6,463 nucleotides of DNA, taken from contig DDHX01000023.1 in the NCBI GenBank assembly GCA_002338255.1, forward strand, positions 3,042 through 9,504, given 5' to 3'. Origin of the DNA: Ruminococcaceae bacterium UBA1865 (GTDB lineage Bacteria; Bacillota; Clostridia; Oscillospirales; Acutalibacteraceae). The notes below the pieces were generated by a model. It was not told the DNA's origin, ran no database searches, and saw only the letters and a list, made by a program, of their open reading frames with translations. Both the position numbers and the translations under genes were made by a program. This document shows, one piece after another, positions 1 to 5,977 of this stretch (the stretch's first letter is position 1; each line of letters starts with the position of its first letter).

Positions 1-1199
1 CATTCTTTTTTGGCTTCCTTTGAAAGTTCTGTACCCATTGCCTTCTGTGTATCATCATATTCCATATCAAAGCTTATGATATTTTGTTCCAGCATCATAA
101 GAATTTCACTAATCATCTGCTCGGTGTACCATGCTTTTTGCGATTCAGTATACTCAAAACCTGTAAGCTCCTTATCCTTATTTAACATGGATTTGATAAC
201 GCCAAGAATTTTATTTGCGATCAGCTTGTCGGCCTCGTCTATGGCTTTTTGCCTGTGGGCCGTCAGATTTTCAGGATCGCTGTCATAGAGCATGGCAAGG
301 CGGCATTTGCTGTCCGCGTAATCGCTCACAAGATTTCGGATATACTCATTGGAATCTTTAAGTTCCGTAACAAAGGCGTCAACCTTGGCTTTTACTTCTT
401 CGGGCAGTAACTTGTAATATAGCCTGCCTTTCTTCGGCATAAGTTCTTTCAGCTCAAACAGACACCTGAGATACGGTGCTAAATCCATGCTGCCAACCAC
501 ACTGTCAAGGGGAGAAACTCCAAGTTCATCATCATCAATGCGTCCAAATTCCTCTTTAATGCGGCGGTATTCCTTAGGATGAAGCTTTTTCATATACTCA
601 TCAAACTCGGAAACCAGTTCATCGGTAACCGCAAGCAAGTCGCCTTTTATTTTGTCCTTTTGCCTGCAATATTCTTCAATCTTATCTGCAAAAGTATCCT
701 TGATAAGTTGTATACGGATGCTGTTCGGAATTTGAGGTGGGGTAAAGTTTTTGATTACCCGCTGGTTTTTATCCCAAAACACCACATGTAAATGTGGGTG
801 GCCTCGTTCGTTATGGTTGGCGGCCACCCACGATAGGTTTTCTGCACGGATACCGTTTTTTTGTGCAAGCATCATGATATGCCGTTCCATATATTCCTCC
901 CATGCCTTGTGGTCGCAAAGTTCAAGCTCGGCGGCGGTTTCCGGTGAAAAAGAAATGATACCGCGAAACATATTGACCCTGCGATAAGAAAGCTCACGAA
1001 CCTCTCTTGCGGCTTCCTGCCATGTTTCAAATTCAGTGAGCGAACCAGGTGACAGTTTACCAAACAGTCCGTGACGCATACCTTCGTTTTTGGAAGCACC
1101 GGGGCGGGTAGCGATATAACCGATATGGGCGTAGTTGCATTTGGGTGTCTTTCGGTAGTTGGGATTCCGAAAACGCTGCTTATACATCAAAATCGACAT
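1..1199 (-). CDS. MobP-type (MobP3/MobL-like) conjugative relaxase, C-terminus cut by window edge
   Basis: A relaxase nicks one strand at oriT through a tyrosine, stays bound to the 5' end and pilots it into the recipient. The frame is open for 399 codons from ATG 1199 to the left edge with no stop. The histidine triad is clear: NHNERGHPHLHVVFWD at residues 128-143 contains H134, H136 and H138 (codons at 786-800), the HxH metal site of MOB relaxases. The N-terminus is tyrosine-rich (Y6, Y15, Y23, Y28) in a context NYAHIGYIATRPGA; one of these should be the nicking tyrosine, but I cannot say which. The C-terminal part is helical and charged. The start has GGGAGG at 1211-1216, 11 bases upstream, inside the end of the preceding gene, so the two are likely translationally coupled. 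The relaxase class is fairly sure; the subfamily name is from memory of the family. Confidence 0.88.
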   Translation of the reverse strand, partial: MSILMYKQRFRNPNYRKTPKCNYAHIGYIATRPGASKNEGMRHGLFGKLSPGSLTEFETWQEAAREVRELSYRRVNMFRGIISFSPETAAELELCDHKAWEEYMERHIMMLAQKNGIRAENLSWVAANHNERGHPHLHVVFWDKNQRVIKNFTPPQIPNSIRIQLIKDTFADKIEEYCRQKDKIKGDLLAVTDELVSEFDEYMKKLHPKEYRRIKEEFGRIDDDELGVSPLDSVVGSMDLAPYLRCLFELKELMPKKGRLYYKLLPEEVKAKVDAFVTELKDSNEYIRNLVSDYADSKCRLAMLYDSDPENLTAHRQKAIDEADKLIANKILGVIKSMLNKDKELTGFEYTESQKAWYTEQMISEILMMLEQNIISFDMEYDDTQKAMGTELSKEAKKE

Positions 1200-1668
1200 G
1201 CTTTGGTGTTCCTCCCTTTAAATCCCCGACCGCCTTTTTCATTTCTGCATCATCCAAAAATGCTTTGAGGGCGTCGGCATTTTTTGTGTTTGCATAGGCA
1301 AGGGCTTTTTTTCGTGCTGCACTTTCAATTTTTTCAAAGCTCGAATACCGGTCGGTATCTATCAGGTCGGAAATGATAGCAATATTGGCATAATAGGCCG
1401 CCGCCGATATAATCGTATTTCGGTTGAGCATAGAAGCAAGCCGGTTGCCAAGAGCCTTAATCTGAATTTCAAGTTCCTGATGAATCACTCCGTTTATCAT
1501 ATTTATATTGTCAGCCGTAACCTCAACATCAAGGTAAGCGTCAATGGCATGGCGGATTTCTTTGGATAAATCCGTGCCGTTCTTGGCTGCCAGCTTTTCC
1601 AGTGCCTTTATGGTATCAACAGGCAGGTGCAGCGTTTTGCGTTCCGTGTTTACAGATTCTTCTTTCAA
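1180..1668 (-). CDS. Ribbon-helix-helix relaxosome accessory protein (MobC/TraJ-like role)
   Basis: This 162-aa protein probably binds oriT repeats and recruits the relaxase, and may repress its own operon. The N-terminus has a CopG/Arc-type ribbon-helix-helix fold: a beta strand RKTLHLPV at about residues 10-17, helix one at 18-30, a turn at GTD, then helix two SKEIRHAIDAYL at about 35-46. The remainder (50-162) is mostly helical, with an alanine-rich stretch at 88-98, and has no motif I recognise. It starts with TTG at 1666-1668; AAGGAGG lies six bases upstream and no ATG competes. Its last 20 bases overlap the relaxase start. It sits directly downstream of the oriT-like repeats, the usual place for a relaxosome protein. 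DNA binding is well supported by the fold; the exact partner role is inferred from position. Confidence 0.82.
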   Translation of the reverse strand: MKEESVNTERKTLHLPVDTIKALEKLAAKNGTDLSKEIRHAIDAYLDVEVTADNINMINGVIHQELEIQIKALGNRLASMLNRNTIISAAAYYANIAIISDLIDTDRYSSFEKIESAARKKALAYANTKNADALKAFLDDAEMKKAVGDLKGGTPKHVDFDV

Positions 1669-1687
1669 ATAAGCCCTCCTTTCTGCG

Positions 1688-1724
1688 GTATGACAAAAAT
1701 CATACTATGAAAATAAAATCATAC
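1688..1724. repeat. Tandem TATGA/TCATA inverted repeats, candidate ribbon-helix-helix binding sites
   Basis: Two hairpin-like sites lie end to end. The first has arms GTATGA (1688-1693) and TCATAC (1700-1705). The second has arms TATGA (1706-1710) and TCATA (1719-1723). The 10-mer AAAATCATAC is repeated exactly at 1696-1705 and 1715-1724, a 19-base period. The array ends about 20 bases before the TTG start of the ribbon-helix-helix gene. Short, regularly spaced sites of this kind are typical operators for ribbon-helix-helix proteins, so autoregulation or relaxosome assembly is likely. The minus strand also reads TATGAT twice, which could be a -10 element, but I found no convincing -35 at proper spacing. 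Confidence 0.55.
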
Positions 1725-1737
1725 CTGAGAAAACCTG

Positions 1738-1860
1738 TTGAAAGCTCTGCTTTCAAGCTGTAATCACGCCGTCAGTATGACGGCTATTCCTGCCTTAACC
1801 ACAAAGGACAGGCTTCGCCCTGACCTTTGGGTACGGAGCCGCCCCGCAGGGCGGTGGTTC
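1738..1860. other. Putative origin of transfer (oriT) with four inverted repeats
   Basis: This non-coding stretch upstream of the two mobilization genes is packed with dyads. Arms are TTGAAAGC/GCTTTCAA (1738-1745 and 1749-1756, perfect, 3-base loop); GCCGTC/GACGGC (1768-1773 and 1779-1784, perfect, 5-base loop); CAAAGGACAGG/CCTGACCTTTG (1802-1812 and 1819-1829, one A-A mismatch, 6-base loop); and CCGCCC/GGGCGG (1839-1844 and 1849-1854, perfect, 4-base loop). Immediately right of the second dyad is TATTCCTGCC (1785-1794), close to the RP4/IncP nick consensus YATCCTG|Y. In RP4 the TraJ-binding inverted repeat also lies just 5' of the nick. Position next to an accessory protein and relaxase gene strengthens the call. 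The limits are approximate. Confidence 0.65.
1785..1794 (+). other. Predicted nic site, cleavage between 1792 and 1793
   Basis: The plus strand reads TATTCCTG|CC directly after the GCCGTC/GACGGC dyad. The known IncP-type nick consensus is YATCCTG|Y, so this matches except for one extra T before CCTG. If cleavage follows RP4, the relaxase would attach to C1793 and the plus strand would lead with bases to the right of the site, so the relaxase gene would enter the recipient last. The exact base and strand are inferred. Confidence 0.45.
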
Positions 1861-1927
1861 AGGTGAAAACAGAAATGTTTCTCGAGATATTACGTTTGTC
1901 AGCATTATCCATGCTTATCTGCATCAT
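1859..1927 (-). CDS. Possible small peptide or gene remnant (22 codons)
   Basis: A perfect AAGGAGG (1928-1934) abuts ATGATG (1927-1922) on the minus strand, and the frame reads MMQISMDNADKRNISRNISVFT before a TGA at 1859-1861. The spacing is poor for both first ATGs (0 and 3 bases) and long for a third ATG at 1912 (15 bases). The sequence lies after the toxin-antitoxin terminator and just before the oriT dyads. It could be a tiny peptide, the surviving 5' end of a backbone gene, or chance. I recognise no family. The strong ribosome binding site is the only real support. Confidence 0.22.
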   Translation of the reverse strand: MMQISMDNADKRNISRNISVFT

Positions 1928-1963
1928 CCTCCTTAAAACATGAGCAGCGCTATCAAAATGGCG

Positions 1964-1990
1964 CAAAAAAAGCACCTGTTTCCAGATGCT
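1964..1990 (-). terminator. Rho-independent terminator of the toxin-antitoxin operon
   Basis: On the minus strand the arms AGCATCTG and CAGGTGCT (1990-1983 and 1978-1971) form an 8-bp stem with one T-G wobble and a GAAA loop. It is followed by an unbroken T run (the A run at 1965-1971 on the plus strand). It begins about 25 bases after the antitoxin stop codon, the standard position for an operon end. Confidence 0.82.
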
Positions 1991-2015
1991 TTTATAGATA
2001 ATTATTATATCCCCT

Positions 2016-3020
2016 TTAGCTTTTAATTGATCTACTGAACATAATCTGAGTATAATTTTCAATGTCATTGGGTGTAAGCATATTATACTTTTGCTTTACA
2101 GCAGTAAAATACTCGCCAATAGTTGCTTTGCTGATTGTGCGGTTAGAATGATCGTCAGCAGACAAATTGCCACGCGTTTTGATCCAAGGCATTTCAGAGT
2201 GCGTAAACCGTTCCAATATTTTTCCACTGTAACAACAGAAGTTCTGAATGACACTGTCAATAACAGCTTTCTCCGCATCTGTAAACACAGAAATATCAAA
2301 CTCACCATTACTTTCAATCGGGTCAAAACGATAACTAGAATAACGGTTATAGATGTCACGATAAACGGGGCCGTGCACCCAAGCTTCGCAATCCTCTGAA
2401 AACAGAAAGCTGTTCATAAAAGCATAATAGAACCCCTGAATATAATATAAAGCTTTTTGCAAAGCCAAAGGTGTAATGTCTTCGCATTGGAACAATAGGT
2501 AATTAATCACTTCATCTACTTTTGGAATCGCGTTGTTTTGCTCACCAAGCAGTTCTGCTGTTGTACGTTTACTCTTTTCATACGCTGTTTGAGATTTCAA
2601 ATTTCCTTTGTTTTCTTCCAACAGAGACAGATAGAAGTTCGGTTCACAGTAAATCCTTTGCAACATATCGGAATACTGCTTTGTCGGCATATCACCGTCG
2701 CAATATCGAGTAAATGTCATTTCTCCCCAACCTAAAAGCAAAGATAGAGGACGTTTGCCAATGTCGTACTTTTGTGGAATCTCCAAGATTTTTTCAAGCG
2801 GCATGATACCATTTTTTTGGCGGTAAGCTTCATACAGCATTTTTAGATTTTCATCCTCAATTTCAGCTACATATACTTCAGCGCCGCATCCGGTACATAT
2901 CGCTTTCTTTCCGGTATAATTGTATTCTTCTCCTTTTAATGTGCCTTTTATAGGAACACTTTCCTCATAATAAGTGACATCTTTTCTGCATTCTTCACAG
3001 AATGTCATTTTCTCATTCAT
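2016..3020 (-). CDS. Antitoxin: MqsA-like zinc ribbon + helix-turn-helix + Panacea (SocA/DUF4065) domain
   Basis: This 334-aa protein is the likely antitoxin and repressor of the cassette. Three parts are visible. Residues 1-50 carry two CxxC knuckles (C8/C11 and C42/C45), as in MqsA/YgiT zinc ribbons. Residues about 65-140 resemble the MqsA/XRE helix-turn-helix, with YRQKNG, LLGWGEMTFTRYCDGDMPT and a trailing helix. Residues about 165-290 are a Panacea domain, with LQKALYYIQGFYYAF, EAWVHGPVYRDIYNRY and the late FTHSEMPWI motif. Panacea domains neutralise many unrelated toxins and include SocA, a ClpXP adaptor. ATG 3020 is chosen because AAAGGAGG ends seven bases upstream; an in-frame GTG at 3038 lies on that ribosome binding site. 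The toxin candidate ends 27 bases upstream, giving toxin-first order as in mqsRA. Domain calls are strong; the partner is inferred. Confidence 0.87.
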   Translation of the reverse strand: MNEKMTFCEECRKDVTYYEESVPIKGTLKGEEYNYTGKKAICTGCGAEVYVAEIEDENLKMLYEAYRQKNGIMPLEKILEIPQKYDIGKRPLSLLLGWGEMTFTRYCDGDMPTKQYSDMLQRIYCEPNFYLSLLEENKGNLKSQTAYEKSKRTTAELLGEQNNAIPKVDEVINYLLFQCEDITPLALQKALYYIQGFYYAFMNSFLFSEDCEAWVHGPVYRDIYNRYSSYRFDPIESNGEFDISVFTDAEKAVIDSVIQNFCCYSGKILERFTHSEMPWIKTRGNLSADDHSNRTISKATIGEYFTAVKQKYNMLTPNDIENYTQIMFSRSIKS

Positions 3021-3047
3021 AAAGCATCCTCCTTTCACTGCCAGCCA

Positions 3048-3458
3048 TTACCGAAGCAGGTAATCAATCGGCTTATTGCGTTTGTGGAATGATATGACTA
3101 CGACGCGCTTTCCCACATTGAGATCGATAATATTAAATTTGGTATAAATATCTACCAACATTTCATCACCCTCAAAATTGAAAAGCATGACCTGCGGACA
3201 AAACACATATAAGACCTCGTGTTCAAATCCCAACTTCGTGTTTTGCAGCGAATGACAGAAATCCTCCGGTTCGATTTTCAAAAGTATCTCTTTCTGATTT
3301 TTATTGGTAAAATTATATTCGTTTATGAAATCGATGTTTTCCTGTCTATTCTCATTTTTTGAAATAATAAATCGACTCTCTCTTACACAATCTTGTATTG
3401 TCTGCAAAACACCGGTAATTTGTCCTTTGGTATAGTTTTGATTATAATGTGGATTCAT
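3048..3458 (-). CDS. MqsR-like toxin candidate (putative mRNA endonuclease)
   Basis: This 136-aa protein is first in the operon with the composite antitoxin. By eye, its C-terminal two thirds follow the MqsR pattern: a helix start near FTNKNQKEILL, then IEPEDFCHSL (residues 62-71) against SESDFYKSM of MqsR, then strands LVDIYTKF (101-108) against VYLKI, and VVISFHKRN (120-128) against LIVSFKEK. MqsR is a RelE-fold ribonuclease that cleaves mRNA at GCU. The tyrosine (Y105) and a terminal lysine (K126) appear kept, but MqsR K56 aligns with H69 and the MqsR glutamine of the IWQ motif has no clear match, so catalysis may differ. There is no signal peptide or membrane segment. The ATG at 3458 has AGAGGTGG upstream. 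A role as toxin also rests on gene order. It could instead be another RelE-fold toxin. Confidence 0.6.
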   Translation of the reverse strand: MNPHYNQNYTKGQITGVLQTIQDCVRESRFIISKNENRQENIDFINEYNFTNKNQKEILLKIEPEDFCHSLQNTKLGFEHEVLYVFCPQVMLFNFEGDEMLVDIYTKFNIIDLNVGKRVVVISFHKRNKPIDYLLR

Positions 3459-3471
3459 CGTACCACCTCTC

Positions 3472-3509
3472 TATAATACAATGATACTTTATTATATGTT
3501 ACTTGTCAA
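3472..3509 (-). promoter_or_regulatory. Sigma-70-type promoter of the toxin-antitoxin operon with a dyad over the -10
   Basis: On the minus strand TTGACA (3509-3504, perfect -35) is followed by a 17-base spacer and TATCAT (3486-3481, -10), ending about 22 bases before the toxin ATG. The -10 lies inside an inverted repeat with arms TATAATA (3472-3478) and TATTATA (3490-3496), a plausible operator for the antitoxin's helix-turn-helix. The promoter is convincing; the operator is inference. Confidence 0.72.
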
Positions 3510-3514
3510 GATTT

Positions 3515-3532
3515 ATGCATTAATTGATGCAT
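3515..3532. repeat. 18-bp near-palindrome upstream of the toxin-antitoxin promoter
   Basis: The sequence ATGCATTAATTGATGCAT is palindromic except for one T-G pair, with two copies of ATGCAT at its ends. It lies five bases upstream of the -35. It may be a second operator or an activator site. It is unlike the AACCT/AGGTT operator known for E. coli MqsA. Between it and the primase stop codon (3533-3578) I see nothing more than AT-rich spacer, with no terminator for the primase operon. Confidence 0.4.
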
Positions 3533-3578
3533 TTTATAAATGTTTTTAAATCAACTATGCTTCTTTGTTGCTTCGTGT

Positions 3579-4640
3579 TTAACGCTCATATTCGTCCTCC
3601 TGTTCATCGGGCGGTTCTTCTACAGCATCCTTTTCAAACTTGGCCTGAAGTTCGGATTCTCTCTGATGGTCTAAATCCTCCGGCGTTCTGCCTTTTCGCA
3701 TTTCGGTCAGATCCTTATTGAAATCTTTTAGGTGGGGCCGGTGGATGGCACATTCATAGCCTTTCTCACCATACTTGTGACACCATTTGGCGGCCGCCTG
3801 CTGTCCCCAATTGGTAAGCACTCCATCCTTGTTGCGGGAAAGGTAGTCATTATCCACTGCAAAAACAATTCGCTTGATTTCGGGGTGACTTTGCAAATAG
3901 CGTTCCAGAGCGCCGTTCCACAGACAGCCAAGTGATATGCGGTGATCCTGTGTCCAATCTAGGCCATAATAAACCTTTGCAAGTGACGCATGGCTCATCA
4001 GGTCGATAGGACTTTCACTGGCAATCAGCAAATCGCTTTTGCCTTCATGATAAAAGGGGTAGCTTTTGTCAGAGTTCACGGCATCCATTTTGAAACTGCT
4101 TTTCTCACTGGAGGAACGCAGGGCACAGTATTTCGCCGTGCCATCTGTATCGTATCCCACAAACACGCAGTTGCCATATTTTGCCTCCTGATAGATCATC
4201 TTCCGATTCATAAAGTGGCTGACGATCTCTGGCTCGATACCGCGCACGGAAATGAGATACCAATAGGCGCGCTTGAAGTTTTGTGCTTTTTCGGGCAGAA
4301 CAAGCGGCTCCTTCGGCGGCTTTTGATATGGCTTTACATCACGTATGGGGTTTACAAAGTCCTCCCCAATCAATTTTGCAACTGCCTCTGGAAAAGCAAG
4401 GTTTTCTTGTGCCATCACAAAATCAACGGGGCCGCCTTTTTTCTCGCCTGTCCAATGGAAAAAGCGGTTGGTTTCCGGGAAAACATACAGTCCGCCGCTG
4501 TTTTTCAGATGAACAGCTTTCCGTCCGCCGTTTTCCGGCTCAAAGCCATATTGCTTCGCAAGCTCCAAAAGACTCACGCTGTTGGCTTTCTGTATTTCCT
4601 CATCCGTAAAATGGCAATACGTTACATCACTGCGGCGCAT
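3579..4640 (-). CDS. DUF3991/Toprim-domain primase-like protein
   Basis: This 353-aa cytoplasmic protein resembles the stand-alone DUF3991-plus-Toprim proteins of Clostridial conjugative elements, thought to prime or process transferred DNA. The N-terminus (about 20-92) follows the CHC2 primase zinc-finger layout, with FHWTGEKKGGPVDFVM and LAFPEAVAKLIG, but the zinc cysteines are missing. DUF3991 covers about 125-200. The Toprim core follows: LLIASESPIDLM, with E209 and D213, then RIVFAVDNDYL, with D263 and D265, the usual acidic metal ligands. There is no helicase or polymerase domain. The tail (325-353) is highly charged, ending EDEYER. ATG 4640 has GAGGTG seven bases upstream, on the stop codon of the DUF4314 gene. 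Family assignment is firm; priming activity has not been shown here. Confidence 0.88.
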   Translation of the reverse strand: MRRSDVTYCHFTDEEIQKANSVSLLELAKQYGFEPENGGRKAVHLKNSGGLYVFPETNRFFHWTGEKKGGPVDFVMAQENLAFPEAVAKLIGEDFVNPIRDVKPYQKPPKEPLVLPEKAQNFKRAYWYLISVRGIEPEIVSHFMNRKMIYQEAKYGNCVFVGYDTDGTAKYCALRSSSEKSSFKMDAVNSDKSYPFYHEGKSDLLIASESPIDLMSHASLAKVYYGLDWTQDHRISLGCLWNGALERYLQSHPEIKRIVFAVDNDYLSRNKDGVLTNWGQQAAAKWCHKYGEKGYECAIHRPHLKDFNKDLTEMRKGRTPEDLDHQRESELQAKFEKDAVEEPPDEQEDEYER

Positions 4641-4651
4641 AGGCAGTCACC

Positions 4652-4927
4652 TCACCGTTCCAGTTCGGTATCTGCTTCCGGTTCAAAATTCTGTTCCAAT
4701 TCCTGTTCTTTGACCTTATGAAAGGAATCTTCACCGGGGATAATTGCAAGGGTACTGCCGTTTTCCCAAATACAATGGATTTGCCCAATATCGTCAACTC
4801 CTGAAACGATACCCTTAAGTCCCTTCGGCATGTCCCTGTACGGGTCGTCCATTCGGTCAAGCTCAATTTTTGTGCCTTTCGGATACGTCTGTTTGATGCG
4901 CTCCACGAATTCGTGATCGATTCTCAT
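4652..4927 (-). CDS. DUF4314 family protein
   Basis: This 91-aa protein matches the DUF4314 pattern seen in integrative and conjugative elements of Clostridia: YPKGTKIELDRMDDPYRD (residues 15-32), then GLKGIVSGVDDIGQIHCIW and NGSTLAIIPGEDSF (57-70). The predicted fold is a small beta-rich barrel-like domain; the biochemical role is unknown. The last 20 residues form an acidic tail (EPEADTELER). The start at ATG 4927 has AAGGAGG at 4938-4944, ten bases upstream and overlapping the stop codon of the previous gene. Eleven bases separate its end from the primase start. It is placed as a small accessory protein of the establishment operon. Presence of the family is clear; I give no function. Confidence 0.87.
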   Translation of the reverse strand: MRIDHEFVERIKQTYPKGTKIELDRMDDPYRDMPKGLKGIVSGVDDIGQIHCIWENGSTLAIIPGEDSFHKVKEQELEQNFEPEADTELER

Positions 4928-4942
4928 AATTCAAAATCCTCC

Positions 4943-5977
4943 TTATCGTTCCGTTTCCATGTCCTGTTCCAGGGTATGCTGCTGTTCATCCTTCATACAT
5001 TGGGAATCCAGCACCGTGCCAAGCTTATACACGATGCTCTCAGCCGCTTTGATTTCGCTCATATCCTCCACATCTGAAATGCCTGTGGACAACGCTTTTT
5101 GATAAATAAATTCAAGCTCTTTTCTGTTAAAAAGACCGCTTTCTGTATCAGGGTGCTGCACAAGGTAGTCCAGCAGCTTTTTATCCTCATGCCGAATACC
5201 GAACAGAGTTCCATTTCCGTTAAGCTTGTCAGCTTCTTCAACGGACATGATTTGTTCTCTGATATTGCCAGGGTATAGCGCATAGGCTGGGACACCCCAC
5301 CGAACAGCTTCGTAAACCTCATCAGGAATGACATAAGCCATATCTTCGGCGGTGTATCCTCGACTATGAAAGTGCTCGCGCACTATATCTCTGACGTAAT
5401 CATCCACGCTGATCGACTGCGTTTTTTCAAAACAGGCGGCCTTAATGTTATAAATGCTGTCTTGCAGAGCATGTTCGTTTTCCACAAGGTGTCTTTTGCT
5501 GAAAACATCACCATATTGGCTGTGAATGGAATACCAGTTTGTATCATAATCTTCAAAATCATAAACCCGCACAGCAGCAGGTTTCTTGAAAACAAGTTCT
5601 ACGCTTTGCGGCTGAAGAGCGCTCTGTTTAACCTGATCTGCATGTTTAGGGTAATCAATTTCAAAAACTGTTCCCATAACCTGTTTGTTTTCAGATTTAC
5701 CAAGCTCAATCCAAAAAGCTTTTACGCTTTTGTCGCTGCGGTAAGACTGCCACGAGTTATATGGGTGCGTATTTTTGACATATACCTCCCGTTCGGGGAA
5801 GCACCACGTTCCACTGTCGCGGCTCATCCATAAAAATGACCGATTCGCGGTATTGGATTCAGCGGCATCAGTCATTTCCCTTACATCATAATTAAAATCT
5901 GTTTGATAGTACCGTGTGTTGTGAAGCATAATTTTCCACAGGGTGTCTATCACATCCACATTTTCAAATTTCTTCAT
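4943..5977 (-). CDS. Conjugative-element accessory protein of unknown function (344 aa)
   Basis: Two regions stand out. Residues 10-135 contain TRYYQTDFNYDVREM, RSFLWMSRDSGTWCFPEREV and FEIDYPKHADQVKQSAL, a layout I associate with a domain repeated in large proteins of Clostridial conjugative elements. Residues 192-275 hold DDYVRDIVREHFHSRGY and WGVPAYALYPGNIREQI, then GTLFGIRHEDKKLLDYL. No catalytic motif, signal peptide or membrane segment is visible. The tail is acidic (EQDMETER). The frame extends up to 6058, but GAGG at 5987-5990 favours ATG 5977 or the adjacent ATG 5980; the earlier part lies inside the upstream gene in a different frame. The start overlaps the preceding stop by 14 bases. 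A role in establishment or anti-restriction is possible only by association with its neighbours. Confidence 0.8.
   Translation of the reverse strand: MKKFENVDVIDTLWKIMLHNTRYYQTDFNYDVREMTDAAESNTANRSFLWMSRDSGTWCFPEREVYVKNTHPYNSWQSYRSDKSVKAFWIELGKSENKQVMGTVFEIDYPKHADQVKQSALQPQSVELVFKKPAAVRVYDFEDYDTNWYSIHSQYGDVFSKRHLVENEHALQDSIYNIKAACFEKTQSISVDDYVRDIVREHFHSRGYTAEDMAYVIPDEVYEAVRWGVPAYALYPGNIREQIMSVEEADKLNGNGTLFGIRHEDKKLLDYLVQHPDTESGLFNRKELEFIYQKALSTGISDVEDMSEIKAAESIVYKLGTVLDSQCMKDEQQHTLEQDMETER

Noticed and set aside
872..1099. 75-codon minus-strand frame
   Set aside because: It is an alternative frame inside the relaxase, whose N-terminal region and histidine triad are read in another frame.
1839..1854. 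GC-rich hairpin as a Rho-independent terminator
   Set aside because: No T run follows on either strand; it fits better as one of the oriT dyads.
1862..2068. 69-codon minus-strand frame covering the terminator and small peptide
   Set aside because: Its start lies within the antitoxin gene and it runs through a strong terminator; only the last 22 codons have a ribosome binding site.
3021..3038. GTG start at 3038 for the antitoxin
   Set aside because: The added codons lie on the ribosome binding site AAAGGAGG, which clearly serves ATG 3020.
3990..4721. 243-codon open frame on the plus strand
   Set aside because: It lies opposite the Toprim primase-like gene and the end of the DUF4314 gene, both with clear family motifs, and has no recognisable protein pattern of its own.
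5366..5833. 155-codon open frame on the plus strand
   Set aside because: It is antisense to the 344-aa gene, without ribosome binding site support or a recognisable motif.
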